Assembly: GCA_027563935.2 (NCBI GenBank)
Contig: JANVAS020000231.1
Span: forward strand, 12,232,001-12,296,000
From: Costus lasius
Lineage: Eukaryota > Streptophyta > Magnoliopsida > Zingiberales > Costaceae
Direction: 5' to 3'
Length of the DNA stretch: 64,000 nt
Of this stretch, positions 10,638-24,500 are shown piece after piece (within the stretch, counting starts at the first letter, position 1; every line of letters starts with the position of its first letter). The notes below the pieces were generated by a model that was given only the letters and a program-made list of their open reading frames with translations, ran no database searches and was not told the DNA's origin. A program made the translations under genes and the position numbers.

Positions 10638-13600
10638 ATGATAAATATCAAATATGGATCATAATCAAGATCAATATCCTCATCATTAAAAGATCAAGAT
10701 AAAGATAAATAATAATATCAAGATTGAAAATCAATATTACCACAGAGATCAAAATCGAGTTTAAGATGAATATTAGGAGTAAGATAAATATGAAGATTAG
10801 AAGATTAAAACTGAAATCTGAGATCAAAATGAAGATAAAGATAATTATCAAGAATAAGATCAATGTTATAATTAAGAATGAGAATAAGATTAATAACAAT
10901 TAAAGCTCATAATCGAGTTCAAAATTTTCATCATGATTAGATCAATATCAATATCAATAAAAATATTAAGATTAAAGACCAAGATTACAAACAAGATCAA
11001 AATCGAGTTTAAGATTAAGATTAAAAAGAAGATAAAGATGAATATCATAAGAAGAAGTTTGAAAAAATGATTAAAATCATGATCAACATCCTGATCATGG
11101 ACAAAATCAATATTAAATTAATATTGCAATATGATAAATATCAAATATGGATCATAATCAAGATCAATATCCTCATCATTAAAAGATCAAGATAAAGATA
11201 AATAATAATATCAAGATTGAAAATCAATATTACCACAGAGATCAAAATCGAGTTTAAGATGAATATTAGGAGTAAGATAAATATGAAGATTAGAAGATTA
11301 AAACCGAAATCGGAGATCAAAATAAAGATGAAGATAATTATCAAGAATAAGATCAATGTTATAATTAAGAATGAGAATAAGATTAATAACAATTAAAGCT
11401 CATAATCGAGTTCAAAATTTTCATCATGATTAGATCAATATCAATATCAATGAAAATATTAAGATTAAAGACCAAGATTACAAACAAGATCAAAATCGAG
11501 TTTAAGATTAAGATTAAAAAGAAGATAAAGATGAATATCATAAGGAGAAGTTTGAAAAAATGATTAAAATCATGATCAACATCATGAGAATGGACAAAAT
11601 CAATATTAAATTAATATTGCAAAATGATAAATATCAAATATGGATCATAATCAAGATCAATATCCTCATCATTAAAAGATCAAGATAAAGATAAATAATA
11701 ATATCAAGATTGAAAATCAATATTACCACAGAGATCAAAATCGACTTTATGATGAATATTAGGAGTAAGATAAATATGAAGATTAGAAGATTAAAACTGA
11801 AATCTGAGATCAAAATGAAGATGAAGATAATTATTAAGAATAAGATCAATGTTATAATTAAGAATGAGAATAAGATTAATAACAATTAAGGCTCATAATC
11901 GAGTTCAAAATTTTTATCATGATTAGATTAATATCAATATCAATAACAATATTAAGATTGAAGACCAAGATTACAAACAAGATCAAAATCTAGTTTAAGA
12001 TTAAGATTAAAAAGAATATAAAGATGAATATCATAAGAAGAAGTTTGAAAAAATGATTAAAATCATGATCAACATCATGATCATGGACAAAATCAATATT
12101 AAATTAATATTGCAAAATGATAAATATCAAATAAGGATCATAATCAAGATCAATATCCTAATCATTAAAAGATCAAGATAAAGATAAATATTAATATCAA
12201 GATTGAAAATCAATATTACCACAGAGATCAAAATCGAGTTTTAGAAGAATATTAGGAGTAAGATAAATATGAAGATTAGAAGATTAAAACCAAAATCGGA
12301 GATCAAAATAAAGATGAAGATAATTATCAAGAATAAGATCAATGTTATAATTAAGAATGAGAATAAGATTAATAACAATTAAAGCTCATAATCGAGTTCA
12401 AAATTTTCATCATCATTAGATCAATATCAATATCAATAAAAATATTAAGATTAAAGACCAAGATTACAAACAAGATCAAAATCGAGTTTAAGATTAAGAT
12501 TAAAAAGAAGATAAAGATGAATATCATAAGAAAAACTTCGAAAAAATGATTAAAATCATGATCAACATCATGATCATGGACAAAATCAATATTAAATTAA
12601 TATTTCAATATGATAAATATTAAATATGGATCATAATCAAGATCAATATCCTCATCATTAAAAGATCAAGATAAAGATAAATAATAATATCAAGATTGAA
12701 AATCAATATTACCACAGAGATCAAAATCGACTTTAAGATGAATATTAGGAGTAAGATAAATATGAAGATTAGAAGATTAAAACTGAAATCTGAGATCAAA
12801 ATGAAGATGAAGATAATTATCAAGAATAAGATCAATGTTATAATTAAGAATGAGAATAAGATTAATAACAATTAAAGCTCATAATCGAGTTCAAAATTTT
12901 CATCATGATTAGATCAATATCAATATCAATAAAAATATTAAGATTAAAGACCAAGATTACAAACAAGATCAAAATCGAGTTTAAGATTAAGATTAAAAAG
13001 AAGATAAAGATGAATATCATAAGGAGAAGTTTGAAAAAATGATTAAAATCATGATCAACATCATGATAATGGACAAAATCAATATTAAATTAATATTGCA
13101 AAATGATAAATATCAAATATGGATCATAATCAAGATCAATATCCTCATCATTAAAAGATCAAGATAAAGATAAATAATAATATCAAGATTGAAAATCAAT
13201 ATTACCACAGAGATCAAAATCGACTTTATGATGAATATTAGGAGTAAGATAAATATGAAGATTAGAAGATTAAAACTGAAATCTGAGATCAAAATGAAGA
13301 TGAAGATAATTATTAAGAATAAGATCAATGTTATAATTAAGAATGAGAATAAGATTAATAACAATTAAGGCTCATAATCGAGTTCAAAATTTTTATCATG
13401 ATTAGATTAATATCAATATCAATAACAATATTAAGATTGAAGACCAAGATTACAAACAAGATCAAAATCTAGTTTAAGATTAAGATTAAAAAGAAGATAA
13501 AGATGAATATGATAAGAAGAAGTTTGAAAAAATGATTAAAATCATGATCAACATCATGATCATGGACAAAATCAATATTAAATTAATATTGCAAAATGAT

Positions 13601-16600
13601 AAATATCAAATATGGATCATAATCAAGATCAATATCCTCATCATTAGAAGATCAAGATAAAGATAAATATTAATATCAAGATTGAAAATCAATATTACCA
13701 CAGAGATCAAAATCGAGTTTTAGAAGAATATTAGGAGTAAGATAAATATGAAGATTAGAAGATTAAAACCAAAATCGGAGATCAAAATAAAGATGAAGAT
13801 AATTATCAAGAATAAGATCAATGTTATAATTAAGAATGAGAATAAGATTAATAACAATTAAAGCTCATAATCGAGTTCAAAATTTTCATCATCATTAGAT
13901 CAATATCAATATCAATAAAAATATTAAGATTAAAGACCAAGATTACAAACAAGATCAAAATCGAGTTTAAGATTAAGATTAAAAAGAAGATAAAGATGAA
14001 TATCATAAGAAAAACTTCGAAAAAATGATTAAAATCATGATCAACATCATGATCATGGACAAAATCAATATTAAATTAATATTTCAATATGATAAATATC
14101 AAATATGGATCATAATCAACATCAATATCCTCATCATTAAAAGATCAAGATAAAGATAAATAATAATATCAAGATTGAAAATCAATATTACCACAGAGAT
14201 CAAAATCGACTTTAAGATGAATATTAGGAGTAAGATAAATATGAAGATTAGAAGATTAAAACTGAAATCTGAGATCAAAATGAAGATGAAGATAATTATC
14301 AAGAATAAGATCAATGTTATAATTAAGAATGAGAATAAGATTAATAACAATTAAAGCTCATAATCGAGTTCAAAATTTTCATCATGATTAGATCAATATC
14401 AATATCAATAAAAATATTAAGATTAAAGACCAAGATTACAAACAAGATCAAAATCGAGTTTAAGATTAAGATTAAAAAGAAGATAAAGATGAATATCATA
14501 AGGAGAAGTTTGAAAAAATGATTAAAATCATGATCAACATCATGATAATGGACAAAATCAATATTAAATTAATATTGCAAAATGATAAATATCAAATATG
14601 GATCATAATCAAGATCAATATCCTCATCATTAAAAGATCAAGATAAAGATAAAATAATATCAAGATTGAAAATCAATATTACCACAGAGATCAAAATCGA
14701 CTTTATGATGAATATTAGGAGTAAGATAAATATGAAGATTAGAAGATTAAAACTGAAATCTGAGATCAAAATGAAGATGAAGATAATTATTAAGAATAAG
14801 ATCAATGTTATAATTAAGAATGAGAATAAGATTAATAACAATTAAGGCTCATAATCGAGTTCAAAATTTTTATCATGATTAGATTAATATCAATATCAAT
14901 AACAATATTAAGATTGAAGACCAAGATTACAAACAAGATCAAAATCGAGTTTAAGATTAAGATTAAAAAGAAGATAAAGATGAATATCATAAGAAGAAGT
15001 TTGAAAAAATGATTAAAATCATGATCAACATCATGATCATGGACAAAATCAATATTAAATTAATATTGCAATATGATAAATATCAAATATGGATCATAAT
15101 CAAGATCAATATCCTCATCATTAAAAGATCAAGATAAAGATAAATAATAATATCAAGATTGAAAATCAATATTACCACAGAGATCAAAATCGAGTTTAAG
15201 ATGAATATTAGGAGTAAGATAAATATGAAGATTAGAAGATTAAAACTGAAATCTGAGATCAAAATGAAGATAAAGATAATTATCAAGAATAAGATCAATG
15301 TTATAATTAAGAATGAGAATAAGATTAATAACAATTAAAGCTCATAATCGAGTTCAAAATTTTCATCATCATTAGATCAATATCAATATCAATAAAAATA
15401 TTAAGATTAAAGACCAAGATTAAAAACAAGATCAAAATCGAGTTTAAGATTAAGATTAAAAAGAAGATAAAGATGAATATCATAAGAAGAAGTTTGAAAA
15501 AATGATTAAAATCATGATCAACATCATGATCATGGACAAAATCAATATTAAATTAATATTGCAATATGATAAATATCAAATATGGATCATAATCAAGATC
15601 AATATCCTCATCATTAAAAGATCAAGATAAAGATAAATAATAATATCAAGATTGAAAATCAATATTACCACAGAGATCAAAATCGACTTTAAGATGAATA
15701 TTAGGAGTAAGATAAATATGAAGATTAGAAGATTAAAACCGAAATCGGAGATCAAAATAAAGATGAAGATAATTATCAAGAATAAGATCAATGTTATAAT
15801 TAAGAATGAGAATAAGATTAATAACAATTAAAGCTCATAATCGAGTTCAAAATTTTCATCATGATTAGATCAATATCAATATCAATAAAAATATTAAGAT
15901 TAAAGACCAAGATTACAAACAAGATCAAAATCGAGTTCAAGATTAAGATTAAAAAGAAGATAAAGATGAATATCATAAGGAGAAGTTTGAAAAAATGATT
16001 AAAATCATGATCAACATCATGATAATGGACAAAATCAATATTAAATTAATATTGCAAAATGATAAATATCAAATATGGATCATAATCAAGATCAATATCC
16101 TCATCATTAAAAGATCAAGATAAAGATAAATAATAATATCAAGATTGAAAATCAATATTACCACAGAGATCAAAATCGACTTTATGATGAATATTAGGAG
16201 TAAGATAAATATGAAGATTAGAAGATTAAAACTGAAATCTGAGATCAAAATGAAGATGAAGATAATTATTAAGAATAAGATCAATGTTATAATTAAGAAT
16301 GAGAATAAGATTAATAACAATTAAGGCTCATAATCGAGTTCAAAATTTTTATCATGATTAGATTAATATCAATATCAGTAACAATATTAAGATTGAAGAC
16401 CAAGATTACAAACAAGATCAAAATCGAGTTTAAGATTAAGATTAAAAAGAAGATAAAGATGAATATCATAAGAAGAAGTTTGAAAAAATGATTAAAATCA
16501 TGATCAACATCATGATCATGGACAAAATCAATATTAAATTAATATTGCAAAATGATAAATATCAAATATGGATCATAATCAAGATCAATATCCTCATCAT

Positions 16601-18523
16601 TAAAAGATCAAGATAAAGATAAATATTAATATCAAGATTGAAAATCAATATTACCACAGAGATCAAAATCGAGTTTAAGAAGAATATTAGGAGTAAGATA
16701 AATATGAAGATTAGAAGATTAAAACCGAAATCGGAGATCAAAATAAAGATGAAGATAATTATCAAGAATAAGATCAATGTTATAATTAAGAATGAGAATA
16801 AGATTAATAACAATTAAAGCTCATAATCGAGTTCAAAATTTTCATCATCATTAGATCAATATCAATATCAATAAAAATATTAAGATTAAAGACCAAGATT
16901 ACAAACAAGATCAAAATAGAGTTTAAGATTAAGATTAAAAAGAAGATAAAGATGAATATCATAAGAAAAACTTCGAAAAAATGATTAAAATCATGATCAA
17001 CATCATGATCATGGACAAAATCAATATTAAATTAATATTGCAATATGATAAATATCAAATATGGATCATAATCAAGATCAATATCCTCATCATTAAAAGA
17101 TCAAGATAAAGATAAATAATAATATCAAGATTGAAAATCAATATTACCACAGAGATCAAAATCGACTTTAAGATGAATATTAGGAGTAAGATAAATATGA
17201 AGATTAGAAGATTAAAACTGAAATCTGAGATCAAAATGAAGATGAAGATAATTATCAAGAATAAGATCAATGTTATAATTAAGAATGAGAATAAGATTAA
17301 TAACAATTAAAGCTCATAATCGAGTTCAAAATTTTCATCATGATTAGATCAATATCAATATCAATAAAAATATTAAGATTAATGACCAAGATTACAAACA
17401 AGATCAAAATCGAGTTTAAGATTAAGATTAAAAAGAAGATAAAGATGAATATCATAAGAAGAAGTTTGAAAAAATGATTAAAATCATGATCAACATCATG
17501 ATCATGGACAAAATCAATATTAAATTAATATTGCAATATGATAAATATCAAATATGGATCATAATCAAGATCAATATCCTCATCATTAAAAGATCAAGAT
17601 AAAGATAAATAATAATATCAAGATTGAAAATCAATATTACCACAGAGATCAAAATCGAGTTTAAGATGAATATTAGGAGTAAGATAAATATGAAGATTAG
17701 AAGATTAAAACTGAAATCTGAGATCAAAATGAAGATGAAGATAATTATCAAGAATAAGATCAATGTTATAATTAAGAATGAGAAGATGATTAACAACAAT
17801 TAAAGCTCATAATCGAGTTCAAAATTTTTATCATGATTGGATTAATATCAATATCAATAACAATATTAAGATTGAAGACCAAGATTACAAACAAGATCAA
17901 AATCGAGTTTAAGATTAAGATTAAAAAGAAGATAAAGATGAATATCATAAGAAGAAGTTTGAAAAAATGATTAAAATCATGATCAACATCATGATCATGG
18001 CCAAAATCAATATTAAATTAATATTGCAATATGATAAATATCAAATATGGATCATAATCAATATCAATATCCTCATCATTAAAAGATCAAGATAAAAATA
18101 AATAATAATTTCAAGATTGAAAATCAATATTACCACAGAGATCAAAATCGAGTTTAAGAAGAATATTAGGAGTAAGATAAATATGAAGATTAGAAGATTA
18201 AAACCGAAATCTGAGATCAAAATGAAGACGAAGATAATTATCAATAATAAGATCAATGTTATAATTAAGAATGAGAATATGATTAATAACAATTAAGGCT
18301 CATAATCTAGTTCAAAATTTTCATCATGATTAGATTAATATCAATATCAATAACAACATTAAGATTGAAGACCAAGATTACAAACAAGATCAAAATCGAG
18401 TTTAAGATTAAGATTAAAAAGAAGATAAAGATGAATATCATAAGAAGAAGTTTGAAAAAATGATTAAAATCATGATCAACATCATGATCATGGCCAAAAT
18501 CAATATTAAATTAATATTGCAAT
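10638..18523. repeat. Copy B of the higher-order segment, shortened by five monomers
   Basis: The match to copy A begins just after the mismatch at 10637 (286 in copy A) and runs at a constant offset of 10,351 to the mismatch at 18001 (7650). After that the sequence matches copy A at other offsets. Bases from 18001 to about 18112 resemble 9622 onward (offset 8,379; shared 'ggccaaaatc', 'aatcaatatcaatatcc', 'gataaaaataaataataatttc'). From about 18158 they resemble 10272 onward (offset 7,886; shared 'gaagacgaag', the rare 'tcaataataag' at 18241 and 10355, and 'ataatctagttc'). The offsets drop by four and then one monomer, so this copy looks like the 21-monomer unit with five monomers lost by two internal exchanges. 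Private substitutions include 'catcctgatc' near 11088, 'ataagg' near 12132 and 'cattagaag' near 13643. Confidence 0.8.
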
Positions 18524-21500
18524 ATGATAAATATCAAATATGGATCATAATCAAGATCAATATCCTCATCATTAAAAGATCAAGATAAAAATAAATAATA
18601 ATATCAAGATTGAAAATCAATATTACCACAGAGATCAAAATCGAGTTTAAGATGAATATTAGGAGTAAGATAAATATGAAGACTAGAAGATTAAAACTGA
18701 AATCTGAGATCAAAATGAAGATGAAGATAATTATCATGAATAAGATCAATGTTATAATTAAGAATGAGAATATGATTAATAACAATTAAGGCTCATAATC
18801 GAGTTAAAAATTTTCATCATGATTAGATTAATATCAATATCAATAACAATATTAAGATTGAAGACCAAGATTACAAACAAGATCAAAATCGAGTTTAAGA
18901 TTAAGATTAAAAAGAAGATAAAGATGAATATCATAAGAAGAAGTTTGAAAAAATGATTAAAATCATGATCAACATCATGATCATGGACAAAATCAAAATT
19001 AAATTAATATTGCAAAATGATAAATATCAAATATGGATCATAATCAAGATCAATATCCTCATCATTAAAAGATCAAGATAAAGATAAATATTAATATCAA
19101 GATTGAAAATCAATATTACCACAGAGATCAAAATCGAGTTTAAGAAGAATATTAGGAGTAAGATAAATATGAAGATTAGAAGATTAAAACCGAAATCTGA
19201 GATCAAAATGAAGACGAAGATAATTATCAAGAATAAGATCAATGTTATAATTAAGAATGAGAATATGATTAATAACAATTAAGGCTCATAATCGAGTTCA
19301 AAATTTTCATCATGATTAGATTAATATCAATATCAATAACAATATTAAGATTGAAGACCAAGATTACAAACAAGATCAAAATCGAGTTTAAGATTAAGAT
19401 TAAAAAGAAGATAAAAATGAATATCATAAGAAGAAGTTTGAAAAAATGATTAAAATCATGATCAACATCATGATCATGGACAAAATCAATATTAAATTAA
19501 TATTGCAATATGATAAATATCAAATATGGATCATAATCAAGATCAATATCCTCATCATTAAAAGATCAAGATAAAGATAAATATTAATATCAACATTGAA
19601 AATCAATATTACCACAGAGATCAAAATCGAGTTTAAGAAGAATATTAGGAGTAAGATAAATATGAAAATTAGAAGATTAAAACCGAAATCGGAGATCAAA
19701 ATAAAGATGAAGATAATTATCAAGAATAAGATCAATGTTATAATTAAGAATGAGAATAAGATTAATAACAATTAAAGCTCATAATCTAGTTCAAAATTTT
19801 CATCATGATTAGATCAATATCAATATCAATAAAAATATTAAGATTAAAGACCAAGATTACAAACAAGATCAAAATCGAGTTTAAGATTAAGATTAAAAAG
19901 AAGATAAAGATGAATATCATAAGAAGAAGTTTGAAAAAATGATTAAAATCATGATCAACATCATGATCATGGCCAAAATCAATATTAAATTAATATTGCA
20001 ATATGATAAATATCAAATATGGATCATAATCAAGATCAATATCCTCATCATTAAAAGATCAAGATAAAAATAAATAATAATTTCAAGATTGAAAATCAAT
20101 ATTACCACAGAGATCAAAATCGAGTTTAAGATGAATATTAGGAGTAAGATAAATATGAAGACTAGAAGATTAAAACTGAAATCTGAGATCAAAATGAAGA
20201 TGAAGATAATTATCATGAATAAGATCAATGTTATAATTAAGAATGAGAATATGATTAATAACAATTAAGGCTCATAATCGAGTTCAAAATTTTCATCATG
20301 ATTAGATTAATATCAATATCAATAACAATATTAAGATTGAAGACCAAGATTACAAACAAGATCAAAATCGAGTTTAAGATTAAGATTAAAAAGAAGATAA
20401 AGATGAATATCATAAGAAGAAGTTTGAAAAAATGATTAAAATCATGATCAACATCATGATCATGGACAAAATCAATATTAAATTAATATTGCAATATGAT
20501 AAATATCAAATATGGATCATAATCAATATCAATATCCTCATCATTAAAAGATCAAGATAAAAATAAATATTAATATCAACATTGAAAATCAATATTACCA
20601 CAGAGATCAAAATCGAGTTTAAGAAGAATATTAGGAGTAAGATAAATATGAAAATTAGAAGATTAAAACCGAAATCGGAGATCAAAATAAAGATGAAGAT
20701 AATTATCAAGAATAAGATCAATGTTATAATTAAGAATGAGAATAAGATTAATAACAATTAAAGCTCATAATCGAGTTCAAAATTTTCATCATGATTAGAT
20801 CAATATCAATATCAATAAAAATATTAAGATTAAAGACCAAGATTACAAACAAGATCAAAATCGAGTTTAAGATTAAGATTAAAAAGAAGATAAAGATGAA
20901 TATCATAAGAAGAAGTTTGAAAAAATGATTAAAATCATGATCAACATCATGATCATGGCCAAAATCAATATTAAATTAATATTGCAATATGATAAATATC
21001 AAATATGGATCATAATCAATATCAATATCCTCATCATTAAAAGATCAAGATAAAAATAAATAATAATTTCAAGATTGAAAATCAATATTACCACAGAGAT
21101 CAAAATCGAGTTTAAGATGAATATTAGGAGTAAGATAAATATGAAGACTAGAAGATTAAAACTGAAATCTGAGATCAAAATGAAGATGAAGATAATTATC
21201 AAGAATAAGATCAATGTTATAATTAAGAATGAGAATATGATTAATAACAATTAAGGCTCATAATAGAGTTCAAAATTTTCATCATGATTAGATTAATATC
21301 AATATCAATAACAATATTAAGATTAAAGACCAAGATTACAAACAAGATCAAAATCGAGTTTAAGATTAAGATTAAAAAGAAGATAAAGATGAATATCATA
21401 AGAAGAAGTTTGAAAAAATGATTAAAATCATGATCAACATCATGATCATGGCCAAAATGAATATTAAATTAATATTGCAAAATGATATTTATCAAATATG

Positions 21501-24500
21501 GATCATAATCAAGATCAATATCCTCATCATTAAAAGATCAAGATAAAGATAAATATTAATATCAAGATTGAAAATCAATATTACCACAGAGATCAAAATC
21601 GAGTTTAAGAAGAATATTAGGAGTAAGATAAATATGAAGATTAGAAGATTAAAACCGAAATCTGAGATCAAAATGAAGACGAAGATAATTATCAAGAATA
21701 AGATCAATGTTATAATTAAGAATGAGAATATGATTAATAACAATTAAGGCTCATAATCGAGTTCAAAATTTTCATCATGATTAGATTAATATCAATATCA
21801 ATAACAATATTAAGATTGAAGACCAAGATTACAAACAAGATCAAAATCGAGTTTAAGATTAAGATTAAAAAGAAGATAAAAATGAATATCATAAGAAGAA
21901 GTTTGAAAAAATGATTAAAATCATGATCAACATCATGATCATGGACAAAATCAATATTAAATTAATATTGCAATATGATAAATATCAAATATGGATCATA
22001 ATCAAGATCAATATCCTCATCATTAAAAGATCAAGATAAAGATAAATATTAATATCAACATTGAAAATCAATATTACCACAGAGATCAAAATCGAGTTTA
22101 AGAAGAATATTAGGAGTAAGATAAATATGAAAATTAGAAGATTAAAACCGAAATCGGAGATCAAAATAAAGATGAAGATAATTATCAAGAATAAGATCAA
22201 TGTTATAATTAAGAATGAGAATAAGATTAATAACAATTAAAGCTCATAATCGAGTTCAAAATTTTCATCATGATTAGATCAATATCAATATCAATAAAAA
22301 TATTAAGATTAAAGACCAAGATTACAAACAAGATCAAAATCGAGTTTAAGATTAAGATTAAAAAGAAGATAAAGATGAATATCATAAGAAGAAGTTTGAA
22401 AAAATGATTAAAATCATGATCAACATCATGATCATGGCCAAAATCAATATTAAATTAATATTGCAATATGATAAATATCAAATATGGATCATAATCAAGA
22501 TCAATATCCTCATCATTAAAAGATCAAGATAAAAATAAATAATAATTTCAAGATTGAAAATCAATATTACCACAGATATCAAAATCGAGTTTAAGATGAA
22601 TATTAGCAGTAAGATAAATATGAAGACTAGAAGATTAAAACTGAAATCTGAGATCAAAATGAAGATGAAGATAATTATCATGAATAAGATCAATGTTATA
22701 ATTAAGAATGAGAATATGATTAATAACAATTAAGGCTCATAATCGAGTTCAAAATTTTCATCATGATTAGATTAATATCAATATCAATAACAATATTAAG
22801 ATTGAAGACCAAGATTACAAACAAGATCAAAATCGAGTTTAAGATTAAGATTAAAAAGAAGATAAAGATGAATATCATAAGAAGAAGTTTGAAAAAATGA
22901 TTAAAATCATGATCAACATCATGATCATGGACAAAATCAATATTAAATTAATATTGCAATATGATAAATATCAAATATGGATCATAATCAATATCAATAT
23001 CCTCATCATTAAAAGATCAAGATAAAAATAAATAATAATTTCAAGATTGAAAATCAATATTACCACAGAGATCAAAATCGAGTTTAAGATGAATATTAGG
23101 AGTAAGATAAATATGAAGACTAGAAGATTAAAACTGAAATCTGAGATCAAAATGAAGATGAAGATAATTATCAAGAATAAGATCATTGTTATAATTAAGA
23201 ATGAGAATATGATTAATAACAATTAAGGCTCATAATCGAGTTCAAAATTTTCATCATGATTAGATTAATATCAATATCAATAACAATATTAAGATTGAAG
23301 ACCAAGATTAGAAACAATATCAAAATCGAGTTTAAGATTAAGATTAAAAAGAAGATAAAAATGAATATCATAAGAAGAAGTTTGAAAAAATGAATAAAAT
23401 CATGATCAACATCATGATCATGGACAAAATCAATATTAAATTAATATTGCAATATGATAAATATCAAATATGGATCATAATCAAGATCAATATCCTCATC
23501 ATTAAAAGATCAAGATAAAGATAAATATTAATATCAAGATTGAAAATCAATATTACCACAGAGATCAAAATCGAGTTTAAGAAGAATATTAGGAGTAAGA
23601 TAAATATGAAGATTAGAAGATTAAAACCGAAATCTGAGATCAAAATGAAGACGAAGATAATTATGGAGAATAAGATCAATGTTATAATTAAGAATGAGAA
23701 TATGATTAATAACAATTAAGGCTCATAATCTAGTTCAAAATTTTCATCATGATTAGATTAATATCAATATCAATAACAATATTAAGATTGAAGACCAAGA
23801 TTACAAACCAGATCAAAATCGAGTTTAAGATTAAGATTAAAAAGAAGATAAAGATGAATATCATAAGAAGAAGTTTGAAAAAATGATTAAAATCATGATC
23901 AACATCATGATCATGGCCAAAATCAATATTAAATTAATATTGCAATATGATAAATATCAAATATGGATCATAATCAAGATCAATATCCTCATCATTAAAA
24001 GATCAAGATAAAAATAAATAATAATATCAAGATTGAAAATCAATATTACCACAGAGATCAAAATCGAGTTTAAGATGAATATTAGGAGTAAGATAAATAT
24101 GAAGACTAGAAGATTAAAACTGAAATCTGAGATCAAAATGAAGATGAAGATAATTATCATGAATAAGATCAATGTTATAATTAAGAATGAGAATATGATT
24201 AATAACAATTAAGGCTCATAATCGAGTTAAAAATTTTCATCATGATTAGATTAATATCAATATCAATAACAATATTAAGATTGAAGACCAAGATTACAAA
24301 CAAGATCAAAATCGAGTTTAAGATTAAGATTAAAAAGAAGATAAAGATGAATATCATAAGAAGAAGTTTGAAAAAATGATTAAAATCATGATCAACATCA
24401 TGATCATGGACAAAATCAATATTAAATTAATATTGCAAAATGATAAATATCAAATATGGATCATAATCAAGATCAATATCCTCATCATTAAAAGATCAAG

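Noticed and set aside
10421..10651. A 76-codon minus-strand frame with His/Asp-rich then hydrophobic residues
   Set aside because: It is the same kind of compositional frame from half-unit A, opened here by local substitutions. The counterpart at 48354-48575 (73 codons) is opened by the single-base insertion. Neither is conserved in other monomers.
287..18523. The two 10-kb copies as an assembly duplication artefact
   Set aside because: Copy B has about eight private substitutions and a different right end with five monomers missing, so it is not a simple repeat of the same reads. Read-level confirmation is still desirable.
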